Source: Aotearoamyces nothofagi
Lineage: Eukaryota; Ascomycota; Leotiomycetes; Leotiales; Tympanidaceae
Reading direction: 5' to 3'
Assembly (NCBI GenBank): GCA_015345905.1
Contig: JADDTR010000012.1
Coordinates: 380,578-444,577, forward strand
DNA: 64,000 bases
The notes under the pieces were generated by a model that did not search any database, was not told where the DNA came from, and saw only the letters and a list, made by a program, of their open reading frames with translations. Shown piece after piece: positions 10,782 to 21,778 of this stretch. Numbering within the stretch: position 1 is the stretch's first letter; each line of letters starts with the position of its first letter. A program made the translations under genes and the position numbers.

Positions 10782-11653
10782 TGTAGAAGTCCGCTGTAGC
10801 AGTCCGCTGTAGCCCGCTGTAGCCCGCTGTCCAGCGTGCCTGTGCAGCGTGCCTGCCCACTGTTCTGCCCACTGCCCGCCGCCCGCCGTCCACTGCGCGC
10901 TCCCAGGCCGGCGGTGGAGCGAGCCAGCGTCGCAGGAGCCCACCAAGGCCCCTAAGCAGCAGGCCTGGGGGGTGGCCAGAACGACGACAGGACGAGGCAG
11001 GATGAGGTGACTGGGCCACTGGGCAGCCACGGGGCAGCCAACCCCTGCACGGGCAGGCAGGGCTTGATGTGCGCGTGCAGCGCAGCGCAGCGCGCATTAC
11101 GCGCATTACGTCCGTCGCCCTCGATCGCCCTCGATTCGGGTCCGCCCTGCCAGCTAGGCCGCTCGTCACGGGTCGACCGCGAGCTGTCATGTCTGGGGCC
11201 TGGGCCATCTGCTCCATTCGCCGTTGCTGCCATGCCATGCCATGCGTGCTGGGCGCTCCGTACGTATCCTGTGGCCCTGGCCTCGTCCCTGTCCAGCTCC
11301 CACCTGCATACTGTACAGCAGCGAGCGAGAGCCACGCGCGGTCGGCGGCCATGTCACGGGGCAGCGGTGCCTGAGTCTCTGCCCTTACAGCCCCCCCTCC
11401 TTCCTCCCCGTCTCGACCTCGCCGTGCCTGCTCTCTCCATCCATCCCGGTGCCAGCCAGCCAGCAGTCGACGAGCGGCGGGTGCAGCGTCTTCTAATTCG
11501 GGCCTCGGCGCCCCTGACCTGCCCTCTGGGACTGCGGGTGATCAGCTCTGGAGATTAGATCACACTGTACTACTGTATAGCACGCTCTACTGTAGCCGCG
11601 CAGGGATCGTGGAGCATTTCTCGCGACTTCTCGAAGCGCGCGTGCTTGGCAGG

Positions 11654-11680
11654 TGTGCTGTGCTGTGCTGTGCTGTGCTG
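11654..11680 (+). repeat. TGTGC pentamer array
   Basis: Five consecutive TGTGC units. Confidence 0.9.
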
Positions 11681-11769
11681 GTGCAGACTCCCGGGCAGTC
11701 CCCGGCGGGTTCGCAGCAGTACCGTACGGTACTGTACAGCGTGTGTCCCAGCGTGTGTCCCTGACATTC

Positions 11770-11801
11770 CAGCGTCCCAGCGTCCCAGCGTCCCAGCGTC
11801 C
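11770..11801 (+). repeat. CAGCGTCC octamer array
   Basis: Four perfect CAGCGTCC copies. Related CAGCGTGTCC copies lie just upstream. Confidence 0.9.
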
Positions 11802-11850
11802 CCGGCCAGACTCCCAGGCAGATCAGTCACCGGGGCCATCACGGGGCCTT

Positions 11851-11876
11851 GCATCGCATCGCATCGCATCGCATCG
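11851..11876 (+). repeat. GCATC pentamer array
   Basis: Five perfect GCATC units. Confidence 0.95.
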
Positions 11877-12314
11877 CCCGTGAATCCCTCCCCTTACGCG
11901 CCTTGCAGCGCCTTGCAGCGCCTTGCGGCGGCCTTGACAGGCGCCCCCTCGGCCGGGCGCCGGCGCCGGCACGCAAAATTCTCCAAGCCGGTGACTAAGG
12001 CCTCAGTCGCGGCCGCCGCCTTGCCGGACAGAGGCAATCCCCTGCCCGCAACGCCCCTTCGCCAGCCGGCGCTAAGGCGACAGACTGCCTATTGCGGCCA
12101 AGGCGGGCGCTGCAACGGGTGGCATGCAGCCATGCAGGCATGCCGTGGTGGAAGCTTGACACCTTAGGCAGCCCCGGTCGCGAGGCAAAGCACTGACGAC
12201 GGACTGCGGGCTACTGGATGCTACAATTAGCTGCGCGGTGGATCAAATGGCACAATGACTCTTACTAAATATCTCCTAGACTTGCCATGAATGGCGATGC
12301 ATGCGACGTCTTTG

Positions 12315-12360
12315 ACTGTACTGTACTGTGCTGTACTGTACTGTACTGTACTGTACTGTA
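12315..12360 (+). repeat. CTGTA pentamer array
   Basis: About nine CTGTA units with a single interruption (CTGTG). This is the longest pentamer array in the 10-15 kb interval. Confidence 0.95.
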
Positions 12361-12488
12361 CCCTACTCCCCTACTCCTGTACCGGCGGTGAGGGAGGCCG
12401 TCATTGTCCGCCCCCCTCGGCCGCTAATGGGTGCTGCCGAGAACGGATGTTCCGCCCAGCTCACTCTCCCTAGCACTGGCAATGAGTG

Positions 12489-12568
12489 GGCTACAGGCTA
12501 CAGGCTACAGGCTACAGGCTACAGACAGCGCACAGCAGACAGCAGACAGCAGACAGCAGACAGCAGAC
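12489..12568 (+). repeat. Two adjoining heptamer arrays
   Basis: About five GGCTACA units (12489-12524) are followed by about five CAGCAGA units (12532-12568). Confidence 0.9.
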
Positions 12569-14216
12569 CAGCCAGCTCGAGACACCAGACCAGACATGAG
12601 CATATCTATCAGCCTGCGTGGAAAGTCGAACGACCCAGGCCCGTCTCGTGTCGGTTGTCTGGCCTCCCATTGGGCTGGTCGACCAAACCGAAGCGTCAAC
12701 AAGCCCCAACGCATTGCCCAGCAATTGCGTATAGACACATACATCCCCCTCCTCCTCCTCCCTTGAATACCGGCCCGGTAGTCATGGCCACCCACACGGC
12801 TGAAAGGGCTGAGACGGCGTCGAGAGCAGAGCAGAGCAGAGTAGCAGAGCTGGGCAGAGTAGCCGAGCAGAGCAGAGCATCAGCAGAGCATCAGCAACGG
12901 CGAGATGCGGGGCAGGTCTTTGGCGTTGGCGATCGAGTACCACACCCGGGTTCTTGCGCTGACCCCGCAAAACACTACCCTCCCTACAGCGCAGCAGCAA
13001 GGCATGTCCGTGTACGTATGTACAGTATGCACTTGTTGTATACACAAGTACGTATAGCAAAGCCCAGCACACAACCACGTAGACAGTAGACCTGCAAAGC
13101 AGCACATCCCCCCTCCCCCCTCCCACATCCCGCATCTCCTCGGAGTCTGCGATGTAAAACAGGGTCGGCCACCATTGTACGTAACTCGTAACTCGTAACT
13201 CATAACCGTCCCATCCCATCCCCATGATGGTTTCTCCCACCCCCCTCTCAAAAGAGTCGGTGACGGACGAAACAGGCCGCCTCGCTGGCTCACTCCCCCC
13301 CCTCCTATCGCCATGCGCGAGGAAGCGCACAGTCACAGTCACAGCTCCAGCTCCAGCTCCAGCACCAACACCAACCCAGACGGCGACGGCGACGAACGCA
13401 AAGAAGCAGCGCGAGCGAGCACGCACGCACGCATGTATGCATGTATATACACGCCGACACAGCGGGGTAGGTACTGTATGAAGGGACCGTGGCCTGGGGC
13501 GGCACACGCACACGCACACACGCACACACATCCCCCCCCCTTCTCTCTCTTCTCTCTCTTCTTTCCTGACGTGCTTGGCGGAAGGGGATCCGGGATCCGG
13601 CACCGAGTCCGAGTCTGCTGCTGAGTTTGGTAGATGGGGCGGTAGGCGGTGGGCAGAGGAGGAGAGGAGGAGAGGAGAGGAGGAGAGGAGAGGAGGAGAG
13701 GAGGAGAGGAGAGGAGAATAGAATAGCTATGATACAGTATAGTAAACAGGCATGCAATACGGTAGCTGGAGGGAGCAGAGTCGCCATCGCCATCCCATCG
13801 CCATCCCATGCACGCACGCGCCCCCTCCCTCCCGACCGTCCGTCCTGGCCATCCTATTCTATTCTATTCATCATTTACCCCATCCCATCACCGCGAACCC
13901 CCCCCCCCTGTTGCGTGCTCCCGCCATCTCCTTCCGCCATCGCATCGCATCGCATCGCGCCAGCTAGCCGTCCCTCTCTCCTCTCTCTCCTCTCCTATTG
14001 TTCCCGTGGGCGCTGGGCTGGGCTGGGCCGGCTTTTTCTTTTCTTTCGCTTTTCTTTTCTTTCGCTTTCTGCCTGGCTGGGAGGAAGGAAGGAAGGAAGG
14101 GACTGCTTCGTCGCAGGCGAGGTGGGGCTTTGCGTCTTATCGACCTGTCGACCTGTCTGTCTGTCTGCTCGATGCGTACGGTAAAACGGTACAGCCCCAG
14201 CCCCGATCCCGATCCG

Positions 14217-14239
14217 TACGTTACGTTACGTTACGTTAC
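14217..14239 (+). repeat. TTACG pentamer array
   Basis: Between four and five perfect TTACG units, followed at 14281-14350 by CT dinucleotides and TTTCTA-type units. Confidence 0.95.
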
Positions 14240-14699
14240 ACAAGACCGCGACGCGGCGCGGATGCATACGCAACCAGCGCCTCTCTCTCTCTCTCTCTCT
14301 CTCTATTTCTCTATTTCTATTTCTATTTCTATTTCTCTATTTCTATTTCTCATATCCTCGCGCCCCCCCCCCCCCCCCCTAAGCGGAAGCGGGAGCGGGA
14401 GCGACAGACAGAGAGGCCAGAAGCGTCCGACCGGTTGTATTGTGTTGGATTTTTTTGGGGCTCCTTTTTTTTTCTTACACTCTTTTTTTACCCTTCTGTT
14501 TACCCTTCCTTCTTCCCTACGTACCCTCTTTTTTTTTTTTAAGTTTCTCTTACCCTTTCCCTTCTTCCCTCTTCCCGCTTCCGCACTCCTGACCCGGCCC
14601 GCACGTGCCGCATTACCTAAGGGAAAAAGTTACGCCCTAGCTTATATATATATATGTGGGGCGGGCGCGCTGTCCCCCCCCCCGTTTTTGTTTTCCTTT

Positions 14700-14735
<36 letters not shown>

Positions 14736-15555
14736 GCCGCATTATCACTCCGGCCGGGTCCCCGATGCGTACGTAGCGCCGCTTTTCCTCTCTTTTTTTT
14801 CTGCTGTGGGTAAAGCCTGCTGCGGTCGGTCGCTTTGCTTTGGCGCAGAGATGCGTAGGAGCTGGGCTCCGGAGGACGAGACGGCTGGGCTGGGCTGGGC
14901 TGGGCTGCGCTTGTTTTGGGAGAGGAGGACGAGGACGAGGGGGCGGGAGGGAGGGAAGTGGGAGCGGATGCGATGGGGGCGCTTTGTTCTGGGCGTCACG
15001 TGATGCGGGTCTGCGTGGGTCGCCCGAGGCGAGCTTTCTTTCTTCGACAACAAACTTACTTACTACTCGCGAGCTTGGGAGTCGTGAGGTCGCAAGCTTG
15101 ACAGGCAGGCATCTTTCGTCATCTTTCCCTCTCTCTCATCGGTCTCTGATGTGGATTTGTACATCATGTCTTCCAAATTTTTTATTTTTTTTGCAAAATC
15201 GCGTCGACATGCAGAGTTGGGACTCGGGACCGACGAGGCGTCCAGACCATATTTGTCTGCTTCTACTTTCGGGTCTGGTTCTGCTCTCTCTGCTCCACGA
15301 TACTCTTGCTTTTACGTATTTTTTCTTTTCATTTTTCTATCTCTGCCGTTACCGTTTTACTCCTCTTACCTACTCTTCCTCTTTTTTTGCTTATTTTTCC
15401 CTCTCTTCCCCTCCCAGGGGTCCCATGTCCACACGCTGTTGAAGATCGAGGGACGAGTTCTGAAATTTAATGCGTAACTTCATCAACGCTCTTCACAGAG
15501 CACTGTATACTGCAACGGCGACAGATACCACCACGGGACTGCCCTTCTTGAAACT

Positions 15556-15705
15556 GCTCCTTCGTCTGGATCTGCTGTGAAGGTTTTGGTGCTATTTTCT
15601 GTCTTTGCTTCTAGATATACTACTCCTTCGTCTGGATCTGCTGTGAAGGTTTCGGGGGGAAAGAAATATCCCTTGGTTCTATTTTCTGGCTTTGCTTCTA
15701 GATAT
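15556..15705 (+). repeat. Tandem duplication of a ~65-bp segment
   Basis: The stretch from CTCCTTCGTCTGGATCTGC to GCTTCTAGATATA occurs at 15556-15619 and again at 15622-15705. The second copy carries about 20 extra bases in the middle. Confidence 0.9.
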
Positions 15706-16369
15706 ATGTGTCTATCTTTGGTATACCCGTATTCGTCGGTGTGCGCTTGGTTTTTGGAAGCAAGACAACCCCGGATCGAACTTGGATATATAAATAAATG
15801 AAAATCAGAGTGCTTGAATTGCTTGAATTGTTTCTTCTTCTTCCCACGCTACTTCTGGATAAGGTGGGGCTGTATCTGTACACGATATGGGAACGGGCTA
15901 ATGTACAAGGACGTGGAAGTGGAAGGGGGGCTGGAGAATAGCAGGAGCAGCGTGGTTAGGAATACATCCCCTCCATCATATCTCCCACATCGAGGCAAAG
16001 AACATCGACCGAGAGCGAAGCGACCTCGCGGGTTTGGGGGGCGGGGGGGAGGGCACCCCCAAAGAACGTCTGCACACGACCGGTTCAGGTCCACCGGCTC
16101 TCTGGATTGGTCTAAGCAGCTTCAGCACCTGCCCGACCCCTCTATGCAATAGACTATGAAGCAGAGAACCCATCCTGTTTCCTTCCTCCACTGCCAAAAC
16201 CGTAGACCCGAGCCCAAATCCTGCCTCCTCTGAAGAAGCACCATCCCGTAAAATCCAGCCCTACAGGATTGTTCAGCGGAGGGGAGAGTATATATATGAT
16301 TGAAAGGATCCTCCCAATGATTTACACTCACGGCACGAACGAGCGTTCAGAGAAAGGGCGCCGCTGATG

Positions 16370-17540
16370 GATGGATGGATAGCCCTGCAGAGCTTTTTCG
16401 CCTGCTTTGTGGACTGGTTGAGCGATGGCTGGATTTGGTTGGAGATTGAAGATATCGGATATGTGCTTTGGCTTTGGGCTTGGGCGGATAGCCCTGCAGA
16501 GCTTTTTCGCCTGCTTTGTGGATGGTTGAGCGATGGCTGGATTTGGTTGGAGTTATCGGATTGTGGTTATATATTTTGGCTTGGGCTTTGGCTTGGACTT
16601 TCTTAGAGAGATAGATACAATAGATAGAATATTGAATAGATTGGAGAGATCTTAGGGGCTTTGTAGATGGTCTTATAATGCTGGATTGATTGGAGATATT
16701 GGATTGTGGATATGTGCTTTGGCTTGGGATTTCTTAGGGAGATGGATGGGATGGATGGGATGGGATGGGATGGGATGGGATGGGATGGGATGGGATGGGA
16801 TGGGATGGATTGGGATGGGATAGAAGGGATGTTGAATATATGGATGGGAGCTTTGTAGATGGTTGAGCGATGCTGGATTTGGTTGAAGATACTGGATTAT
16901 AGATATAGATATATACTTTGGCTTGGGCTTTCTTAGAGAGATAGATAGAATACTGATATTTTGCCTCTGTTGAATAGTCTAGAGAGATTTTGGAAGCTTT
17001 GTAGATGGTCTTATAATGCTGGATTGATTGGAGATATCGGATTGTGGATATATATTTTGGCTTGGGCTTGGGCTTTCTTAGAGAGATAGATAGGATAGAT
17101 AGAATATTGAATAGATTGGAGAGATTTTGGGAGCTTTGTGGACGGCCGAGCGATGCTGGATTGATTGGAGATATCGGATTGTGGATATATATTTTGGCTT
17201 GGGCTTTCTTATAGAGATGGATGGGATGTTGACATTTTGCCTCTGTTGAATAGATTGGAGAGATCTTAGGGGCTTTGTAGATGGTTGAGCGATGCTGGAT
17301 TGGTTGGAGATATCGGATTGTAGATATATATTTTGGCTTGGGCTTGGACTTTCTTAGAGAGATAGATAGGATAGATAGGATAGATAGAATATTGAATAGA
17401 TTGGAGAGATCTTAGGGGCTTTGTAGATGGTTGAGCGATGCTGGATTGGTTGGAGATATCGGATTGTGGATATATATTTTGGCTTTGGCTTGGGCTTGGA
17501 CTTTCTTAGGGAGATGGATGGGATGGATGGGATGTTGACA
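16370..17540 (+). repeat. Degenerate minisatellite, about eight copies
   Basis: A composite unit of roughly 100-190 bp recurs. The landmark GCTTTGTAGATGGTTGAGCGATG, or a close variant, starts near 16403, 16508, 16656, 16849, 16996, 17134, 17269 and 17418. Each is followed by GCTGGATTGGTTGGAGATAT, GGCTTGGGCTTTCTTAGAGA and a GATA or GATGG tract. One spacer has expanded into a GGGAT pentamer run (about 16741-16820). An open frame at 16367-16606 is a by-product with tryptophan-rich repeats. Confidence 0.9.
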
Positions 17541-17868
17541 TTTCGCCTGTGCTAACCCACGATCCCACGTTTCTTGGCAGAGCTTGGCATCGTTAGCGTG
17601 TCGAATGGGCCCAGAACAGAACAGGGAAGTCTATCTGGGCTCTTGGCATTCGCTGCATGATCTGTGACCTCAGATTTCCGATTTCACGCGTACCTCATCT
17701 TTACAAATACTCACCTGGACTTCAAACTCTCCTGTAACTTTGCTATATATGGTCGAGGGGTGTAGCACATCAATGCGACGGCTGAAACATGATGTAGGAC
17801 GCCTCTAGTCTACGCCGCGCAAGCCTCCCTCCGCATCTTCGACAACCTCTTTCTGGCCGCTTTGTCGA

Positions 17869-17955
17869 CATACAACAACTGCGTGCCTGGACATCTTGCC
17901 TACACATAACAACTACATGTCTAGACATCTTGCCCACATACAACAACAACATGCC
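17869..17955 (+). repeat. Threefold ~34-bp repeat ending at a start codon
   Basis: Two copies plus a partial third of a unit beginning ACATACAACAAC and containing GGACATCTTGCC. The true start codon of the CorA-type gene (17951) falls in the partial third copy. Confidence 0.85.
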
Positions 17956-18003
17956 AAGCATCCACGACTCGGCAGATTCTCTGCCTTCCACGCCTGTGCG
18001 TAA
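17917..18003 (+). other. Upstream ORF overlapping the CorA-type start
   Basis: ATG at 17917 opens a 28-codon frame that ends at TAA 18001-18003, past the main start at 17951 and in another frame. Its context is weak (T at -3), while the main ATG has A at -3, so leaky scanning would be expected. If the leader is transcribed, this could damp translation. Confidence 0.5.
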
Positions 18004-19835
18004 TGTCCACTACGACGTCGAAGCCGCCGCGATGCCTCTAGACCCAAAAGCATCCCTCCCGAGCCGGCACACCTTTGAATCCGAAACCGACATCACGAAT
18101 ATCAACCCATCCACTGTCTTCAAGCGCAAGAAAGCGCGCGGAGGTACGTCGCGATCACTTCGTGCGGTCAATTCCTCCGTTGCGCGACCCAACTGGCGCC
18201 CAGGGCAAGAGCCGGGCCTCGACCCTTCAAAGCCCAATGGCGGGCGTGAGCAGAGGCCTATACTACATGCAGACTGCGATATAACCGTGGTGGACTATAG
18301 CGAAGATGATATGGTGATGCGACATATGGATAATAAGACCTTGATCGCGTGGCTGGAGAAGAAGGGGACGACAGCCGAGTGGATCAAGTGTCGGTGGATC
18401 AATATCAATGGGCTGAGTTGGGATGTCATACAAGCTTTAGGGCAATATAAGAAGTTACATAGGTTGGCCATTGAGGATATGGTAAATACGAAGAATAGAA
18501 CAAAGGCGGATTGGTAAGCTACCAAGGCAGCGTGATGGTGCTCGCAGACATACTGACTGAAGCAGGTACTCTGATCACACGTTCATCATCTTGACTTTAC
18601 AAAAGCTTGTACATTTGCATTCCGACAACGAGGAGCAGGGTGATTATGATGGCGAGAATGTGAGAACTGCAGGGGAGAGGCCAAGTCGAGGAAGATTTAT
18701 GAACGCCCTACACGACTTTTTTGGTATTGATAGTTGGAACCATCGTAAGACGAGAAACGAGAAACCCCTTCACAATGATGGAGAACTCCACGACCCTACG
18801 AATGAGTTTGTAGTGGCACATACGGAAGGATCGACTAATGTTCCTACTCAGAAGCTGAGAACTCTTCAACGCTATCATGGCGGGCCAAATGTCGAGAGGA
18901 TGGCTTTCATGGAGAAGCATTCTGCATTGACGCAGAAGAATCTCGCGGTTTGCGCCGAGCAGGTCTCCATATTTTTGACAGAAGGTAAGAATGGAAAGCA
19001 TGAAATGTTGGGCCTTATTGACAGATTGGTAGATAATACTGTCATCTCATTTTTCGAGGCATCTGCTGAAGATATTGAGATACCGATCCTTCACCGGCTC
19101 AGTACTCCAGATACCATACTTCGTCGGTCCTGTGACGCCTCGATGCTTACTCAAGCCATCATTGATGCCGTTATCGACCTCGCCATACCGGTATCTACTG
19201 CATATCAAGACGTAATCGGCGAGCTGGAGCTTGATGTGCTCACAGAGCCAAGTATCAAGCATACTAGAGACTTGTATATCGTAACGACGGAAATCACAAC
19301 AATGCGAAACTTTGTCAGTCCAATTGCGAGCCTCGTCGCCGCCCTCCGTGACCACAAAACGGAACCAATCTCAAAAGAAGTGCTCCCCGACAAATCCCTA
19401 AGCCGCACAACCGGCATCAAGATCAGCGCCATGACACACACCTACCTCGGCGACGTCGAAGACCACTGCGTCCTAATAACGCAATCCCTCGACCAGATGC
19501 ACAACGCAGCAGCCGGCATGATCGACCTGATCTTCAACACAGTCTCGGCCTACCAGAACGAATCCATGAAGCAACTCACGGTCGTAACGATCATCTTCCT
19601 CCCGCTGACATTCATCACCGGCTATTTCGGGATGAATCTCGACTACTTCTCCAGCCTGAAGCACGGCGAGGGGTACTTCTGGTCGATTGCGGTGCCGGTT
19701 ACGTTCGGCATGATGCTGTTCCTGATGCGAGAGGTCTTTGGGAGATGGGTGGTGAAGACGTTGCAGAGGAGGGGCATCAACAGGAGCAGGAAGAGCAGGA
19801 GGGCCAAGGAGAGGGAGTCGAAGAAGTGGAGATGA
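17951..19835 (+). CDS. CorA-type divalent cation (Mg2+) transporter
   Basis: Exons 17951-18513 and 18566-19835, with a 52-nt intron containing ACTGACTGA, give 610 residues. CorA proteins form pentameric membrane channels for Mg2+ or related ions. The long cytosolic N-terminal part runs to about residue 510. It is followed by two membrane helices, with the signature GMN in [11 protein letters not shown] at the end of the first and a basic tail ([19 protein letters not shown]). Residues such as WININGLSW and [10 protein letters not shown] match the fungal CorA-like group. The basic, Lys/Arg-rich C terminus is typical. The exact ion is not decidable from sequence. The start is chosen as the first ATG in frame with A at -3. 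Confidence 0.88.
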
Positions 19836-20357
19836 AGGCCGGGTCCGGGCGAGGCCTTCTCTTCCTCCCCCGCGCTGCAGGCCCCCCTCTCTGCGGCACG
19901 GGCCGGTTGACATGTCGGGCCGGGGACGCAGCAGACAACCATGGGACCCGCGAGAGATCGAGGCGGTGCTGCACGTACAGTACATACCCTGTCCGAAGAT
20001 CAAGCCACGAGGTCGGATATGCCGAGAGTCTGCATCCGGGGAGGAGGCCGCCGGGACGAGACTGCACCTCGACGCTGGGGGCCTGTGACTGCTGGCTATA
20101 CCGCCCGCCCCGGGGAGGGGACTGGCGGAGCAGCACATGTCGCTCTCAGGAAGGAGGAGCTCGGGACCCCCCCCTCGTCTTGCTTCATTGTAGCGTCCGC
20201 AGACTGGACGATGGATGGTTCCCGAGACGGGTTATTTATTGTGGCACTGTACACGGAGAGGTATCTATCTCATCTACACTATCGCGACCCCGCTGCCGTG
20301 ACTCCTGTGCGAGTAGCCCCCCCCCCCCCCCTCCCTTAGATACAGTAATCCCGGCTA
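19836..20357. other. Convergent intergenic region
   Basis: GC-rich DNA between two 3' ends with a poly-C run near 20319. Open frames here are shadows of neighbouring genes. No gene is seen. Confidence 0.7.
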
Positions 20358-21585
20358 CTAGACCTGCCTCCTGCTGTGTGCCCAGTAGGCCTTCCACGGC
20401 AGCCTCCACTCCCTCGCCCTGAGCCCGGGCTCGAAGACGTCGAAGTCGGCCCTCTCCAGGCGCTCCAGCCACAGCCGGGCCGGCACGGCCTGCACGAGGA
20501 CCCCGAAGGCCCTCTCCAGCTCGCCCTCCCGCGCGGTGCCCCCGGCGCCCGGGTCCGGGTGGTGGTAGTGGTGCCCCTCCTCGCCCTCGTGCTCGAAGTC
20601 GTGCCCGGCGGCCCGGCCCAGGCGCAGGCTCCGGAGCATCTCCCGCGCCGTGATGAGGTGGTCGTTCGCGCGCGTCGCCACCGCGAAGACGGCGTCGCGC
20701 AGGCCGGGCGCGCGGGCGCCGTGCCTGAGGACCTCTTCCTCCTGGACGCCGGCTGCGGCCATCACGTCCAGCGGCAGCAGCACCGCACCGTGGCCCCCGC
20801 TGCCTGGTGGCGCGCCCGTGCCAGCGGCGCCCGAGTGGTGGCTCGGCGGCGGAGGGAAGGCGATCAGTGGGAGGCCGCGGAGCACGGCTGCAATCCCGGC
20901 GGCCTTCCCGATGTGGCTTGCTACGTGGTCGACCGGCAACGAATGCAGCGGCAGAAAGGCCAGCGTCAGGTACATCAATGTCGAATACGTATGCTCCGCG
21001 TAGCTTTCCAGAGCCTCCAGCGACGGATAAGGCCGGCTATCCATGTACTGCTCCCTGGTATTGATAACCTTCATGAGCCATCCCTTCATGACCCCGGTGC
21101 TGCAGCCTGGATGCCGCTCCTTGAGAGCGGCGAGGGCACTGTGGAGGAGTATGGCCACCGGCTCTTTCGGGGGCGCGCTGGCAAATGTGCGGGCGACGTT
21201 GTCGCGCCAGAACTGCATGCGCAGCGCGCCGACCGCGGGGCTCGAGACGGCGTCGGGGATCCGCGCGAGCTCGACGTTCACGGCGCGGATGGCGAGGTAC
21301 GCATCGCGGGCGGAGGGGGGGACGAAGGTCTGCAGGGTAAAGGAGGGCGAGTCGTGCTTTCTGGGCGCCACTGTCAGCGGGTCACGTCGGGCATTGGGAG
21401 GATTCGCTGTCTTACTGTAGGAGGTTGGAGCAGTATGCTCTGGCCGCGCTCACATCTGCCTCTGTTATCCGTGAAGGATACGGGGCCGGCGCGCTATAAG
21501 GCGTTGTGGCGTATGCGCATCTCGAATAGAAAGAAGAAGCCTTAGCAGATTGCTTCAGCCATGTGCTTGCCCTCGTGCAATACAT
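20358..21585 (-). CDS. Mitochondrial complex I assembly factor, squalene/phytoene-synthase-like (NDUFAF6 homologue)
   Basis: Exons (minus) are 21585-21416 and 21360-20358, with a 55-nt intron, giving 390 residues. NDUFAF6-type proteins have the squalene/phytoene synthase fold but help assemble respiratory complex I. Exon 1 is easily missed: it encodes an Arg/Ser/Ala-rich, mitochondrial-presequence-like start (MYCTRASTWLKQSAKASS) and AARAYCSNLLQ. Exon 2 then continues KHDSPSFTLQTFVPPSARDA, giving the family's YCxxLLxKxDxPSxxLQTFVP block only when the two are joined. The usual prenyltransferase Asp-rich motifs are weak, as expected for an assembly factor. A Gly/Ala/His-rich insertion lies around residues 240-320, in very GC-rich DNA. 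Confidence 0.87.
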
Positions 21586-21778
21586 TGAAGGAAGGATTAC
21601 AATCCAGCCATTGCGGAATACATGATTGGGGGCTTCTGCTGACCTATCGGCGGGTTCAAACAGAGCAAACCCGGGGACGTCGCCGGAACGTTAATTTACA
21701 CGAGGTGCGTCGCGTAGGCGTGACTTCGCGTCCGCCCGCGACAAGGTCCCCGTTGATGCAGACGCCAGACGCGCCGCC
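21586..21778. promoter_or_regulatory. Compact bidirectional promoter
   Basis: Only 193 bp separate the start codons of the complex I assembly factor gene and the RAD5 gene, so both promoters and leaders must lie here or overlap. No TATA box is obvious. Confidence 0.65.

Larger units (their letters stand above)
9176..17950. other. 8.8 kb gene desert rich in short tandem repeats
   Basis: No open frame here looks like a real protein. Translations are low in complexity and shift identity with the repeats. The part near 9176-9550 is probably the arrestin 5' leader and promoter. From 9750 to 15000 the sequence is GC-rich and broken by many tandem arrays, several with a 5-bp unit, plus long poly-C, CT and poly-T tracts. 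From 16360 to 17540 it becomes a GATGG/GATA-rich minisatellite. The final 400 bp should hold the promoter of the CorA-type gene. A long non-coding transcript cannot be ruled out. Confidence 0.7.

Noticed and set aside
10291-11352. 353-codon minus-strand open frame in the repeat desert
   Set aside because: Composition follows the tandem repeats (Gly, Arg, Trp, Pro blocks), with no domain and frames on both strands equally open.
9750-15000. Regularly repeated short units resembling a CRISPR array
   Set aside because: Units are contiguous tandem repeats without unique spacers, and the genome is eukaryotic.
16367-16606. Tryptophan-rich open frame with internal repeat
   Set aside because: It is two translated copies of the minisatellite; other copies break the frame.
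20376-21545. 389-codon plus-strand open frame
   Set aside because: Antisense to the NDUFAF6-like gene, which has clear family motifs and splice sites on the minus strand.
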